A program made the position numbers and the translations under genes. Below, piece by piece: positions 1 to 14,100 of a DNA stretch of 64,000 bases (its first letter is position 1; each line of letters starts with the position of its first letter). This DNA is from Ricordea florida (Eukaryota; Cnidaria; Anthozoa; Corallimorpharia; Ricordeidae): NCBI GenBank assembly GCA_949710005.1, contig OX453273.1, forward strand, positions 4,781,706 to 4,845,705, read 5' to 3'. Below the pieces are notes generated by a model. It saw only the letters and a program-made list of their open reading frames with translations. It searched no databases and was not told the origin of the DNA.

Positions 1-317
1 ACTATACAGTGGGCACTCACTATTACCAAACCTTTATTCAAAGCTTTTGTAGAATCCAATTGTTTTACCCCCAATTTGTTGATATGGCATCTCTTTTGAG
101 GGAAGAGGAATTTTTCTATCTACCACTGGGGGTACCATTGCAACTGGAAAGAGTACACACATTAAAACATGCACTATTCATAATGCTCTCAATTGTGGTT
201 ACCCGGGAATGAAATAATGACTGCAGTAGACAATAAAATATCTAATCAGAAGATTCTTCTTACAATGAATCTCATGCAATTATAACCAAAAAAACATAAA
301 CAAAAAGTAATTGGAGC

Positions 318-446
318 GTTCAGCTCATCCTCTGTGTAAGAACATATTGTGTTCAAAAGTGATGTACAACAAAGAAGACAAAGCAGTAGAGACTAAGAAA
401 ATAAAACTAAAGAAAAAAAACACAGGTTTTTACACCGTGGTAAACA
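318..446. repeat. Degenerate copy of the 'CATCCTCGGTGTAAAAACC' MITE
   Basis: The left edge (GCTCATCCTCTGTGTAAGAA) and the right edge (ACAGGTTTTTACACCG) match the ends of the better preserved copy at 1455-1610, and the interior shares the segment with GTACAACAAAG and the GTAGAGACTA-type stretch. It is an older, mutated copy of the same non-autonomous element. Confidence 0.55.
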
Positions 447-1454
447 CAAGCATTCATATCAACTCTTCAAGATTTCACGTGCAAAAGATTTACAATCATT
501 TTCAATTTGTGTTAAGTGAATATTATTGTGATACTTCATCGACTCTGTATTCCCTGTCAAGATAATAAATAATTTTACTTCTATTCCCTCTGGTGCAATC
601 TCAGTGGCAGTGAAAGAGCTAAATGAAGGTCAATTTTTAAGCACTGTGTTGAGCGGTATACTGATCATGTAATTTGCACCAGGTGTCACTAATTGTGTAC
701 CAAACACAGCATAAGTAATAAAATAATGGGGATTACGCTAATATAAAAAATAAAATATATAATATAAAAAAAAATAAAGAATAAAATATGAAAGCATTGT
801 GACTTCTTCAAAAACTAGCTTCGCGAGGTTTTTGCGGGAGTCGTATTTCTAGTAATAATAAGTTCTTGCGGCCTGAGGCTACAGGTGGTAGCTTGCCCTC
901 AATTGAATAATGACCAGTGAACATCAAAGCTGAGCAATTTGAACAATAGTAATGATAATGATAACGATATCATTATCAGTCTGCACTCATCCCTCCTGAA
1001 AGAGCGCCTGTATACATTTGATTTCTGGATTGTTGTTTTTAGCTGTTTAGGTTTGCCGAGTTTTGTCCAGGATTGTTACCGGCCAAGAAAAGTTTGTAAT
1101 TCAAACAACAGGATCTGTAAGGTCACTCAATTTTGAGTCAGTCTGATTGTCTTTGCCACAGTAACCCTGTCCACAAATGGGAAGAAAATAGGACAAATTA
1201 TTTACCCTCTGCTTTCTCTTATGCAAGAGGTTAACAATCGCTCCAATTTACAACTCAACTTGGCAGATAAATGCAATCGCAACTTGTAACTTGTGCTCAA
1301 TTCAATACATCCTTTGCAAGAGTAATTTAGAAGTCTAGCTATTGCTTTAGAGTTGAAAAAACAATATATGTAGCTACATGCACTTGTAAATTTCACTCAC
1401 TAAAAACGTTTTATTCAATTGACCCCTGCCTTTTTTACTAGTTGGGCTGTGAGT

Positions 1455-1610
1455 AAATTGGGCTCATCCTCGGTGTAAAAACCTGTTACGCTCACGAATG
1501 ACGTACAACAAAGGAAACAAAGGAGACAAAACAATAGAGACTAGGAAAATAATAGTGAAATAACAAAGAAAAATTTCACAGGTTTTTACACCGAGGATGA
1601 CCCGTAAATT
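1455..1610. repeat. Short MITE with about 30-bp inverted ends
   Basis: The left arm contains CATCCTCGGTGTAAAAACCT and the right arm contains its reverse complement, AGGTTTTTACACCGAGGATG, about 90 bp apart. There is no coding content. This fits a non-autonomous DNA transposon; a decayed sibling lies at 318-446. Confidence 0.75.
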
Positions 1611-2922
1611 GACCTATAAGTGCTAAGTGCAATCAAGTTTAGCCGTTCTGCTTTTCTTTAGCTTGGTGCCTTAATCCATGACAGTAACATAATGATATCC
1701 TTTAGATTACAATGAGCGAAGTTCTGTTACTGGACCTCGCTCTCCCACGTTCTATCAAGGCTTACTGAATTTGAAAGGTCAGTCAAACCTATTGGTTGTG
1801 GTGAATCCTCGAATGAACGTGTTCTGCAGTAGTGTTTTCTGTCAACGCGACGAAGAGCATCTTCCACTCGCAGGCTCTTCAAAACACCATTATCTGCAAC
1901 AAAACATTGATTTTGTGATTTATAGCATCATTCAAGCTGTACGGACAATTTCTGCAAAACAAGGCCACACTATGTTACCTTTGAGTTGCTTTATCAGGTC
2001 GTTGTTACTTGTACCGTGGGATCTCCACGCCATATTTCGGACAATTTGTGCAAACTTACAAATGTCAAACTTACGAACGATCCTACCCATCCGCCATTAC
2101 AAAAGTACCAGGCACAGAGAAATGGGTAAGCATTGCTGACTAGTTTGTATTGCGGACACCATCAAAACAAACAACGTGTAAAATCCGTGGAACGTGGAAG
2201 AAACAGGGAGATAGATACGCCTCGAGTTTGAGTATTTTTTTCTTTTTCGGTGAGATGAGCTGTAAATGGCAGTAAAACAAAGCAAAAATTAAGGCAATCG
2301 TTTATTGCGAGACAGAATTCTAACAAGCGTGGAAATCGTGAAGGCGATTTTAAATGCCATTCGACTCTCATTCGTGCAAGCTGCATGTACCAGTTGACAG
2401 TCTTCTCGATGAATGGGCTAACAGTTGTAAGAAGATCCTTCGTATCAACAGTACGGAGAAGTGGTCACTTTCTTCTATTTGCTCGTCGTCCACAAATTGG
2501 TGAGACAGTAATAACAGTAGATTTTAATCCCTTAAATTGGTCTATTTGAATGAAAGATCTTTTCGTCTTTGACTTTCGCAATGCTCGCCTCATAATATTC
2601 GCTGTCCATTGTCTCTACGTAGACTTTGCAGTTAGACAAAAGATCTTAGCTTTGTTAATCAATTCAGTGTCTTCAAGAACTGTGTTTAAGAACCGTGTCT
2701 TATTTTGAAAACTAAGAGCATTGTAGGGGAGGTAACCGTAGGGGAAACCAACACGTTATCAAATATACGTAGTGACGTGACACTGCAGTCTGTACAACAC
2801 CAAAAAAGAAAAAAATCGCTTGGATTCGGTTATATGCGAAGCAAATAAATTTTTGTGGATACGAATTCACCGTCAGCATGAAAATGATTGTCTTTTTGTT
2901 CAAGAATATTCAGTTCCTAACA

Positions 2923-3353
2923 GACCCAGGGGTATAGAATGGTCCCTGTAAAAAAATAAGTCTCGGCAAATTTAAAGTGGGTCTCGGAATCTCGAGCTCG
3001 CAAAAAAAAAAACAGGTCTCGAAGTCTCAGAGTCTCGCAAGTCAAGCGAAAATGTATTTGGATTGAAACTTCACAAGCTGAGCGCAACCTTATATAGCAA
3101 CAACAGCAGCACAACGAATAACAATCATGCATGATAAACGACTTAACATCGTATCTTTACTCGTAGGGTACATATTCACGTATACACGTATTTCTCTTGC
3201 TTGTACTGTTAGTGCTTATAAATGTACTGAAACATTTCGCGGAGTCTCGGGCTCGGATTTTAAAAAAAACAGTTAAGTCTCGGTCTCGGATTTTTTAACG
3301 AGGGTCTCGGCGTCTCGGCGAGTCTCGGATTTTACCATTCTATACCCCTAGAC
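2923..3353. mobile_element. MITE of the GAGACTCGG family
   Basis: The ends are inverted: AGGGGTATAGAATGGT at the left matches ACCATTCTATACCCCT at the right. Between them runs a dense set of GTCTCGG/CGAGAC direct and inverted words. A second element of the same style lies at 57863-58104, with ends GGGGTGGCGAATGGTAAAA. No transposase frame is present, so this is a non-autonomous element whose superfamily I cannot assign. Confidence 0.7.
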
Positions 3354-4065
3354 CCGTATTTCGAGACAGTGCTCATATTTGGCGGGAATTTTGGTCTGTC
3401 ACAAATTCCTCGGGAACGCGTTACTACCCGTCTTGGCGGGATCGAGAGGCCCTGTCCCCTATCGGAAAGCTATTTTATGATCGCAATATGTACAGCGGGA
3501 ATTACAAGCTCCGAAGCTGTAATTCTCGCTGGTGCTCTTGGCCTGTGAAGTTAGCAGGACGTTCTAAGAATGAGCCCTAGCTAAGCCTTAGGAGTGACCC
3601 ATGTAAAAATAATGAGTGGGTGCAGGAGCGAATCACCCCTGGTGGGTGTGAATATCTGTTTATGCTTTATGTACGATTACACCTCGAAGATACCTACGCG
3701 AAAAAAGAGCTTTTAACTTTCTTGTCATGGAATGCTCTCCATGTTGACCTGAACAATTTAACCCGGCGGTATTTTATTGCAAAACTCAGTTCTAAAAGTG
3801 AAATGCTAAACGTTTACAAAATGTTTAATTTAAGAACAGGAGCTGCAAGACAGGATTCAACATGTCTGCACTGTGCTAGAGCATGGCAAAATATCATATT
3901 GTTTATTTTTTCTGGTATTAGTGTATTTGTGGGTTTCTTGTTGTGATGTACAGGTGTATACTTAATGTGGGTAAATGTTCTTTCATCTTCCCTCTCTCAG
4001 ATGTAGCAAATCTTTGCAAATGAGCGCTTAAAATTTAAGCATTAACCACAACGTTCTGTTTGCAG
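3354..4065. other. Intergenic or intronic sequence before the CSKMT-like exon
   Basis: The acceptor TTCTGTTTGCAG ends at 4065, so an upstream exon must exist. I could not identify it in this stretch. A GT-rich donor and a mitochondrial presequence were looked for and not found with confidence. Confidence 0.4.
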
Positions 4066-4796
4066 ATTTAGGAAAAGTGCACTCCTTTAGTGACATGTCT
4101 GATGAAACATTCTGGAACAAGTTTTATGCTGATCGTCGAACCGAAGAGCATTTTGATTGGTTCTTGAGTTTCGAAGACGTCCGGGAGCATGTTGAGCCAT
4201 TTCTGCCACGTGTTAGTGATGACAGTCTGGTCAGGATTCTAGACATTGGCTGTGGAACTTCGGCTTTTAGCATTAAGCTTTTTGAGCACTTAAGCAAAGA
4301 GTGTCGTATTGATTGCATCGATTTCTCAAAGGAAGCCATTGAAGCAATGGAGAGAATGCTTAGAAAACGAGGTTTTCTCATAGAGACGTCTCCTCATTTG
4401 GAATCAGGGGTTGATTTTGTCAGACGAAATGGTGCAGGCTTTATATGTCACGTGACAGATGCTAAAGCCCTACCATTTGAGGAGGAAACCTTCTCATTGG
4501 TCATTGACAAGGGAACGTGTGACGCCATTCTGAAAGGAGCGAATGGGGAAAGCGAGTTCATTGAGACAGTTGGGGAGTCCCTGCGGGTTTTGAAAGTTGA
4601 CGGAAGGCTTATTCAATTTTCTGATGAACCACCTGAACTTCGTCTTGATTTCCTAGAGAAACTTAAGAGAAACCCGATGATGCCGTCTTCTTTTAAGCTG
4701 CGTTTCTTCTGGCGTGAACTTGAAATTCGCTCTGGGTTTGAGCGCTTTATGTACATTGTTCATAAAAAACATCTTCGAAATGAGAAGAAAACTTGA
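4066..4796 (+). CDS. CSKMT: CSKMT/METTL12-like citrate synthase-lysine methyltransferase (last exon)
   Basis: This is the 3' exon of a class I SAM-dependent methyltransferase of the METTL12/CSKMT group, mitochondrial enzymes that methylate citrate synthase on lysine. The frame runs from the acceptor at 4064-4065 to TGA. Seen in order: a W-N-K-F-Y start motif, F-D-W-F-L-S-F (the group's N-terminal signature), motif I LDIGCGTS for SAM binding, an acidic residue at the end of strand 2 in CIDFS, the motif-IV region LVIDKGTCDAIL, and the C-terminal LIQFSDE followed by a strand-rich tail. The DKGT and QFSD words are what separate this group from the eEF1A methyltransferase METTL13. The first in-frame ATG inside the exon lies at 4095, but residues upstream of it are also open, so the start and the targeting peptide are probably on an unseen upstream exon. 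No introns follow. Confidence 0.85.
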
Positions 4797-7700
4797 TGCA
4801 TTTTTAAAGAGAACAGTAGTTACCTCAATTCTGCAAACTTGATTTGCTAGGCCTAAACTACTGCGGTTTATTATCAACATTTAGTTTTATTTCCCGAGAG
4901 TCCTGATGTTTCTCGAGAAGATTGAATTGTATCACGCGCAGGATACATTTGAATTTGGTCAATGACATGTGACCAAAAATCAACCAATGGCAGTCCCTGT
5001 TAAGTTGAATGAAAGTCTAGCGATATAACCAATGTATGTCATAGACATTCTACTGCCGTGGGTTGGTCCAGTGACAAGGTGAGTACTTCTCTTGTACTGC
5101 TCGCGAGACATAAGAATGCAAGGCGCATTTATATCTGTACCTTGAGTTGTGGTCACCAACGGTTGTTTGCATCGTCTACAACACTGGAATAAGCCAAAGT
5201 CGTCAGACTGATGATAGCTTCCACTTAGGTTGTCGAACCGTCAGTCAATGTCAACAACAGCTCTTCAGAAATACATGCACCCGAACGATCGAACGGAACT
5301 CGAAAAACAGAAAGAGCTTAGTGCAGTTCAATGGCTTTCCAAAGAATGGTCACACTGCATGGTTTGATGCACAGATGAAAAAGTTAGAACCAAACCGTAT
5401 AGTTAAACAAAGAGTAAAACAGTAGTGTACAGTTAAGTAGCTTTCCAAAGAATGGTCAAACTACGTGGTGGAAAAGGTTAGAACCACGCTGCTTTGTGAG
5501 ACAAACAGTATCACAGCATTAGTTCAAGGATGACTGGCCACATTTCATGGTTTGATGAAACGATGAGAAATCTAGAACAACACTGTATAGTAAAGCAGAC
5601 AGTACCAAAGGATAGTACTATAAACCAAATCTCAGTAGCTGTTTGTCAAGATCAGTCGCCTGGGTGCAGGTACTAACTGTTGTTGGACTTGACTAAACTT
5701 TCCCTTAATATATTCAAAACCAAGTTTATGGTGTTTAGACCCCGACAATAAAGACTGCTATGATTTTCAAATCTCCATTGATGGGGAAGCGTCAACCCAA
5801 CTCTCAGAGACCCGCTTCTTTCGTGTTTTACTGGACGATTGTCCTTCCTGGAAGTTCCATATATCGCTTGTTGCACATAAAATATCTAAATTTAGTATGT
5901 AATGAAACAGTGGATGGCATTGAATGTGCGCTCTGATTGGCTAGTCAAACGCCGAATATCCTGTGCTATTTACCTCCGAGCAACTTGCGAGTTTTTCGCT
6001 CCGCCGCTTGAATATGACGTCCCGGCTTGCATCCGGGACAAGCGAAGAAATACCTTTCAGGTAGCCCGAGTAATAAGGCCGTTTTCTATATCCTTTCAAG
6101 GTCCTAAATTTTTCAATACCTTTAGTTATCCCAACTCTAATGCCATTTAAATACAAGCTGAAAGATTTTTAATTAACAACTATCAACTTCTTCCTTTCCT
6201 CTTTTATTTCCTCCTCGATCCAACTCTTGTGTCACGCCTAACTGAATGTCTTGCTCTATATTTGTGATATTCAATTCTTTCTGTTTTTGGGAGGAAACCT
6301 AACCTTGTATAAGCCTCCTGGTTTCTTTTAGGTTTCCTCGCCATATATATTATCTTAACTTTGATCATTAAATTTGAATTTATTGTGAATTGGCAAAATG
6401 TAATAAATGTAAATGTAAATGACTAACGTGATCAAGACTTGGTGTCCCCAGAGACTATCTGTGTCTAGAGTACAGGCACTATTCGTTAAGAAGCTGTTGT
6501 CTTGTGGTTTCTGCATTGAGCTAGTCGAGGCCACACTTTTATTGCCGAATTATTGTTTTGCACGTGTTGTTTGTTCCCTTTTGCCATCACGGTGTAAAAG
6601 AAACTGGTTTTATTTTATTAACAGATTGCAAAAATGTTTTGATAGATATATTAAGATGGTATTAACGGCTTTCGCCAAGATATGAAGTATGTTTTCGAGT
6701 GGTTAAGACGATTTCTTACGAACAACTGAACTCTTGTTGACCAGTTGTCGACAGATGGAATTACATGGCTCCGCGGAGATTCGAACGTTCTCTACGAGTT
6801 TTAAAAAATATTTAAGGATTGAGCGCAACGAACGGTTGGAATATTTTTCAACCCGAGAAGAGAAATTGCATATCTCCAAGCGACGATGTCATTTTCTTTT
6901 TATTAGTTTACTTTGTTTTGTATCCTAAAAACGCTATCCCGGTAGTGTTATCACACATGTACCATCATTTTTACCGATTTGCTTCCGCTCCGTAAATTGC
7001 TAGATAGTTTATAATACGGACATAAATTGTCTCACATTAGAAATGCTTTATAGGAAACTTTTTTTAACTCGCAAGTAATTGCAAGTAACGTGGAACAGAG
7101 GTTCCAGACCGCCCCTGTCAACCATTTTGGAGAATCGTGTATCTATCTTCAGATCTAATTTGAGTCAGCCAAACAGTAAATTTGAATGGTAAACTGTGTC
7201 ACCCTCCGTACCAAGTCATGAGATTGTGCCTTTGGGTAGCTGACGAAATCCTTTCTTTTGCTCTTAGACCTTGTTTTGTTAAGAAAAAGGTGAAAGTTTT
7301 AACTTTTTCAGTTCCTGCTGTACGTTAATGATTGCGGATCTTTCCCTTATTTGGTAAAGATAGTTACAATCACGTGAAAGCTGCGTGTAAATTCACGTGA
7401 ATTGACCATGAGGTCGTAGTGAATGGATTTCTATGTGGTCTGTCTCATTTACTTGACAACCAAAGTGTGGAAGATTTTCGACTCTACTAAAGACGGAAAT
7501 TTCTGTTTTGGTCACGAAAAGTAATTCGTATTTATTGGTATAAGGAATCGAAGCAAGACATAAATCTGCTAGAATTTTTGCGTGGACTCAGAACAGGGAA
7601 CTGGACTATTTTCATCGATATCATGTTGAAAGTGCTGTTTACAAGTCTGCTTACTCGTTTTTTAGAAAGTTCTCGAAGCGCGGTAGAGCATATGAAACCC

Positions 7701-10700
7701 CGCGTTCTCATTTTGTGGACAAAGGATTGTCTTAAAACTAGAGTTTGACGTGAATAGTTGTTATTTTTGTAAGGGTTTCGTAGGTTTCTTCAGTCTTAAA
7801 TGTACTGGAGTCTCAGTTTTCGATGTTTTTGCTTTATCCATTGCTGTCTCGATCCCTCACCTTTGAAGGTTTGCTAAATTCAGAACTAAATAATGGAGGA
7901 CAACTCTTCATTTCTAAAGGGTAAACTAAACAAAACTTTTATCACACATAAAAAGCAAATGGTTTATAATGCTTGTAGTTAATCTTGAAAACATTGTAGC
8001 AAAACAGAAGTGAGTCATGCGAAAGGAAAGTAGAGAAGACAGAGTTTAGGGATTTTAATTGCCTTCCTGTGATATTTGTCACTCAATCAGAAGGTTGGTG
8101 TATAACTTTCCTGCCCGTAAAACATTTCGTAAGTTCTCGAAAAATCAGTAGTAATCAAAGTCATTACACAAGTTTTTTTGTACAAAAAGTCACCGCCACC
8201 GCTCAGCGCATGCGCTTTTGCGGTGATAATGCTGGCATATCGCTATGTAAGCTTATTTCACTTCGGTTGTGTTGAAGGTTCGCCCAGATTCCGTTTTTAT
8301 TTTATTGATCCATTTTATTACCACTTTTCATATTAAGTGAACTTTTGCAGTGTTGCAGCAACAAATGAAGTGGCCCTTTGTTCTGACTAATCCTCACTGA
8401 CTCTTCGCAGAGGGTTCATCTTCACTGAATTCATTGTGATTCGGTTTTATTTCGATTCAGTTGGATACATTTACATATTTATATATTTATATTTATTTGA
8501 CGTCTTTTTAACCCTCTAGTGATGTCAAACCTTGATGTTTTGTACCATGAAACAGGCTGGATCGTTTCCAAAGAGTTTTCCGTTGTTGTACTCCTTTGAC
8601 AACTCAAATGTTCCGGGATAACTGAAGGAAGAATAATTCCCTGCTTTGCATTTAAATTTATCCGGCCATAAGTAAAACAATCACAGACTACTCTAATTAA
8701 TATAGATTTAAGCTCAAGTGACGAAAAAACCTAGGTGAATAATTTACCGAGGTTATAAAAATTTCCATTCTTATTGCTTCAATGTCAGTTTTCTGTTTTG
8801 TTTTTGAATATGTATTCACGTTGGTCGGTGTTAAATCTCAGAAAACACAAGTACATGTATAAAAACCTATAGAAAGAGATATTGCTCTGAAATGGTCGGT
8901 GGCTTTAAAAGAAATCGTCATTGGAAAGATCGTAAAATTGACTGATAACTCTTTATGCAATATTCTATGTACTACAAATATTTTCATCTGGAACCATGTG
9001 GTATTTTAAAGAAAGTAATATTTGAAAGCTAAAGAAGTCAGCATAGAAAGCAGTTTCGCTGTTAAGATTTGCTTTGTTTGTTTGTGGTATATTTTGAGCC
9101 TGGAAAATTTGTGAAAGATGTACTTTTTGACACGGTCACAGTTCGGACGTTGGCCTTGGTGTGATGAGGCTCTCTCTCGCTTACACCATTAACGCAAAAT
9201 TTAGAACCACATTCTGTGCCAACATATGCTATAACATTTACTTCTCGATGGACTTAATTTTTATGCGATTACCTTTATGTCTGATTTTGGCTCTCCACCA
9301 TTAAAAATAAAAAACGAAAAAAGGAAAATAAAAACGTTCGTCGGCTCTTAATCGGACCAGACAATTCCAGTAAAAACTCAATTGTCACAAAAAATTTCTC
9401 CGTCTGCCACTTTATTACTAACATGCATCCGAAAAGCATTTTTATTTTTCTTGAAGAAGTGTGATAAGTGTCTCATTTCTGTTCTGAGATTTCAGCTTCA
9501 GGACAATTGAATAAATGGCTGGCGTCTGTTTATCCCCTTAATTGCATTTTGAAATAATGATTGACTTTCAAGAAATAATCGCCTCCTACTGGTTAAAAAG
9601 CAAATTCTTCTCGGGAACAAAACGATTATATCCAGGGTTACGATTTTTTCGCGATTTTCAGATATTTTTTTTCCAAAGTGTCGCAAATTAACCTTGTCGC
9701 CATGGCTATAAAAGCTTGTTTGAAACCATCCTTTCATCGGAACTGAAATCTTATTGGTCAAGAGCGAAAAATGTTTGTTTGTCCGTGAAGTTAAAATTAT
9801 TTTAGCTAGAGGCTGTAAGTTTATTGCAGGCCAAGTAACTCTTACCCCCACCTTGGCCATCACCAAGAAAAGTGACTTCAATTATACTAAAAAGACTGTA
9901 AAATCTCACTGAAGGGGGCCACAAAAACACGAGGAAGACACAAAGAAAGAATGCTCAAAGCGGCGAAATTTCGCCCTAGCACGTTTTTTTTACTCTTGGT
10001 GTTGTTTTTGGTAAAACAACCCTTCGCTGACGGTGTGAGGTAAAACGACCATTTTTTTTCTTGCTGTCGCTTGCTTAGCAGTTTTTGTGTGTTAGTGGTA
10101 ATCTATATAAAATGTTTTTTTCTTGACGCGCGGCAGTAAGAAAAAACGTTTTCTTGAAAGGTATGCAATAGGCAAAGGGAAAAGGTTCGAAAGGGCAGTG
10201 CTGAAGTTAACGGGAACCTAAAGTCGGACCGACAAAAAGCAGCTTAGGGCAAAGAAAACTTAGCAAAGAATGAGATTACCACTTGCGAAAAAAAAATATG
10301 AGTTTTAGACTCAATTTTTAGCAGAACAAATATAATCCTCCTTTTTAAACTCTCGTAATATATCGTTTCTAAGAGGCAAAATGGCGTCACTTCGTAAAAA
10401 AGGCAAGTAGATATATAAAAAAATATTGGGGAATAGAGACGTTCGTTTGAGCTGTTTGAGCTGGATGGTTTCTCGTTACGTAGTTTGATTTTTCAGTTCC
10501 TTTCCGCTGTTTGCTAGAAATAAGGATGCGTTTTTGCGAACAATGTTAGTAAAACTAAATGGAAGATAAAATCTTATTTCCCTGCGGTCTCTTCGCATGC
10601 AAGTTATACCATTCCATAGAAATCCCAGAGTTCAGAGAAAAATCAATTGAAATTTCTGGTTTTTCATTTTTAGGCATTGATAATTTTTCGTTGATGGTTA

Positions 10701-11040
10701 ATAGATAGATAGAGATAGATACTTTATTAAGTCTTAAAAACCTTGCAGCTTCTAAGCTGAATTATGTTCAGATTCACATTGTCCCCAAAAAATATAAATT
10801 ATTCCAAAAATTACTTAAAATAAATATGCTCAAATAAGAGAAGAGAAGGAAAGAAAAAGAGCACCTGAACCAAGATACATTTTTTACCCTACGCGTTTTA
10901 AGTCTCAGAGACTTTCATGTTGCAAGTTTGGAAGAAATTTGTATGAAAATTGCCAATTTCGTTTTGAGCATATCAACGTTTCGGGAAAGTAGAACACAAC
11001 AAGTTGAACCTTACAAACGTCTTTTTTCTTTTCTTTATAG
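4797..11040. other. Long non-coding stretch (intergenic, then 5' part of the mucin-like gene)
   Basis: No exon could be supported here. It contains a copy of a dispersed repeat at 4938-5030, an AAG|GTGAGT-like donor word near 5075 that I could not tie to an exon, and A+T-rich unique sequence. The missing 5' exons of the large plus-strand gene, including the signal peptide, may lie in it. A short fragment near 10690-10800 with a GATAGATACTTTATTAAG start resembles a decayed retroelement tail. Confidence 0.4.
4938..5030. repeat. Dispersed repeat, copy 1 of 3
   Basis: It carries the words GATACATTTGAATTTGGTCA and GTGACCAAAAATCAACCAAT followed by GCAGTCCCTGT and a GAAAGTCTA tail. The same order recurs at about 49795-49885 and 51638-51720. 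The family is unknown; it is non-coding. Confidence 0.6.
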
Positions 11041-11120
11041 CTATGAACTGCCCGACACCTTTGAAGCCGAGGTAGATGGATTGTCTGACCTAGAAAGAAG
11101 ACAAAAAATTGAACACACTT
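11041..11120 (+). CDS. Mucin-like gene, exon a (linker before EGF 1)
   Basis: The acceptor TTCTTTATAG ends at 11040 and the donor CTT|GTGAGT starts at 11121. The 80-nt frame encodes an acidic linker containing YELPDTFEAEVDGLSDLE. It ends with one base of a codon, which is completed by the two bases that open the next exon at 14853; this phase match is the main reason to place it in the gene. It has no domain of its own, so it is the least certain exon. Confidence 0.5.
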
Positions 11121-14100
11121 GTGAGTTGCTTTAGTTCTTATCGAGCGTCCTTCACTATCAGAGTTATTTTTCGTTATACCAGTTACCAAGAATTTTGATT
11201 GATTTTTCCAGTACTCGCTTACAAGTATTTTTCCGTTGTTTTTCAACATGATTACACGGTGACCTTTGCAATCATTTAATAGCACTTAATAATACTTATA
11301 TAATGCTTAATATTTAATTATGCTTTTATCTCAGTGGATGTAGTCGATTTGCGTTTAAAATGTGGGAGCCTATAGTTGTTGAGATCGAGTGGGCATAAGG
11401 CATATGAGGTAATTTCCGCGTCATTTCACACTTCCTACGTGAACGCATTTACTTCGGTTCGTCTCGGCTTTACAGAGAATATTAACCCACTTCCCTCAAT
11501 AAGAATTAAATCATTAAACTCCATTTTATTAGATCTGCGATCTGTAGGAATGGAATCATACTGCAACTTCTTATCGAACTTAAGGCTGCAACCATGACAT
11601 GGAAGTATCGTGGCGCTGGGTACCGCGGTACTAAGACTCTTTAACTCGGAGGGAGGGGGGTGGGGAAAAGTTGGCACAGTGGTGCCTTGCTTCCCACCTT
11701 TGTGACACAGGTTCGATTCCCGCCGTCTCACGTGGGTTGAGTTTGCTGTGGGCTCTCTCCTCGCTCTAAGGGTTTCTTTGGGTTCTCTGGTTTTCCCCCC
11801 TCCATAAAAACCCACACTTCCAAATTCCAATTTGATCAAGAACCATTGAATAGCCACTTCGTGTATTTGTATTTATTCATCTAAACTGAATTCATCGGTA
11901 TATCTGTTATCTAGCTCTTTCATGAACCAAAGAGCTGAACGTGAAAACACTCTGTTTGAAACGTCGGAACATGTTCCATATTCCTCCTCATTCCATATCG
12001 TGGAAATAAGAATCAGTTGCCATTCGTGGTAACACGATTAAATATTCTTCTCAACGGCTCTTTTTAAGAGGGGGCACTCTGCAAAGATTTCTCTGCAGAT
12101 ATTGGTGTTGGAACCCAACTGTAACTTAAAAGAGTTTTACTAAGTACTTTTATCTGACAAACGTTTTCTCGTCTAAAACATGGTTCTCGTCAAAGACTAT
12201 TTTTTCGAGTTTTGATGGCAATAAGTAGATACATTGAGGAAATTACCCTACAATAAATGTTTCTATCCGTTTTGTTTTGAAACTTCTGATTGTTTCCTAA
12301 AATGCAAGGATTCAAAAAGTTTTTCATAAAAGGTCATCTTTAAAGAAATATGGCAGGTTGAACTTGCTCTATTAAAATTTCTTAATATATTACAGTGCGA
12401 TTATTCGAACCAAAGCCGCCCAAACAAATTTTCGTACAAATTATCCCATTACGATCGAGTATCTAAACAATAGAATCGCTACAAATGCTTTGTATTTCGC
12501 TTAAAATGCGTATTGAAAATAACTTGAAAAAGAATCATCTTAGTCGGCAGAAATTCACCACAAATCTGTTGTTCAACGTCAAAAACAGATACTCAAAATT
12601 TTTATGAAAATTTGGGTGACCTAGTTTTGAGTAGTCGCATCCTAACAGTTTTATTTTCAAACGTGGACGAAAATTTCACCTGTGTTCTTTCTCGTACGAG
12701 ATAGCACTAAAAAAATCCTTTCATTTGTAAGTTGGAGCAATAATTCTCTCACTCAAGAGTATTCTATCTTTGAAATAGCTTTTTTCAGTTTTCAGATTTT
12801 CTATCAGCACAAAAAGGAAACTAGAAGATTAACTTCAAATATGAAAGAATTTGGTAAAGGAGCTGGTTTTGGAGAACACAGCTGATTATTTTTTTATGAA
12901 TCTCGGGCCTCACAAAAGCTCTTCAAAGGTTTGAAGGTGCTTTGTAATTTCAGCGGTAACAGTGCAAAAATCATGCGCCTTGGAGATGTGCAACGAAGAA
13001 CTGAAGTGCTGAAGAACTAGATTCAGATTTTTAAAAAAAGTGAATTAAATTAATGTTCTAACGGAAACTGTTACTCTGTTAAGGTGTCTATCATCGCTGA
13101 CCGATAATTCTGTTTCGAAATGCACTTCTGCATTACTTTTTCTCTCAATAAAGAAAAACCCAGTGCTTCTGCTGAGTTAAAAGGGCTAAATTCGTTAGTA
13201 AGCGCTGGAAATAATATTTACAAGGAATTTTTGACTTCTAATTATCTGAATTTCTGAATTCAGAAAGTATGGCTTTTGATTGTCGGCTTGTGGGTCAACT
13301 TCAGAAAGAGAGGTCACTGAAAGCAAACGAAATCCCAAACTTGAAAATTAAATTTTTCCTTTGTAGAAACCCATGCCCAGCAACACTAGTGTCCTTAGTA
13401 ACCACTTGAGGTGTGACGCAAGTTAGCACAAGGATCGGGCCCATTTCTTGAATGTCCCGTTAACTTTACGGGCCCAGAGTTCCATTTCTAAGTCGCAGTC
13501 TATTGGTAGAGTAGTGCTTGAAGTACAATCCCAACGTAGAGCCAAATTTTAATTCTCATTGTAAATCTTACGGTCATGAAGGAGCTTACCGGTCCTTTCG
13601 CGAATTGGGCCCCTGATTCTCTTTTTTTAGGGTGCGTTATTTAGTACTGCCTACATAACTTGGAATTTAGGCAGTTTATCAAAAGAAAGTCAAGTTTAGG
13701 AGCGTCGTATGAGATGAATAAGCCCAAGAATACCGCCTTGTCAAAATAATGCTGAAAATGTTGTCCTGTAAACATAGACAAAATGTCACTTTTTTCATGG
13801 AATGTCGTTCATTTGCGCCCGCAAAATGTTATCGGCTCTTTGCGCGAGTCTGTTTCCAAAAGGCGGAATTTTAATTTTCTGGCTTGTGTTGTATTGCAGT
13901 TAGAAAGTTATGTTTAGCGTGCGGTTTTTTTCCTTGGCCAAGTAATTGTCATCTTGAAGAGAATTTGCCGTGTCGACATGCCTTTTAATAGCCCATTTCC
14001 GAGTTGCTACATGCCTCAGTTTCATAGCGAGTCCAGGTGCAAGACCATTCAAATGGAAATGATAGAGTATTCTTATGCAAATTAAACTCATTTCCATTTG

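Larger units (their letters stand above)
1..2922. other. Intergenic stretch with degenerate MITEs
   Basis: No open frame here has a recognisable domain, splice structure or codon pattern of a gene. The stretch is A+T-rich and holds two related fold-back elements, listed separately, at about 318-446 and 1455-1610. Nothing else could be supported. Confidence 0.5.

Noticed and set aside
9498..9881. 127-codon minus-strand frame
   Set aside because: No recognisable domain, Ser/Arg-rich low-information composition and no neighbouring exon; likely chance.
10905..11285. 126-codon minus-strand frame over exon a
   Set aside because: Antisense to an exon whose splice phase fits the plus-strand gene; no domain.
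11435..11857. 140-codon minus-strand frame
   Set aside because: Mostly antisense of a SINE; a similar frame appears over the sister SINE at 35018-35233.
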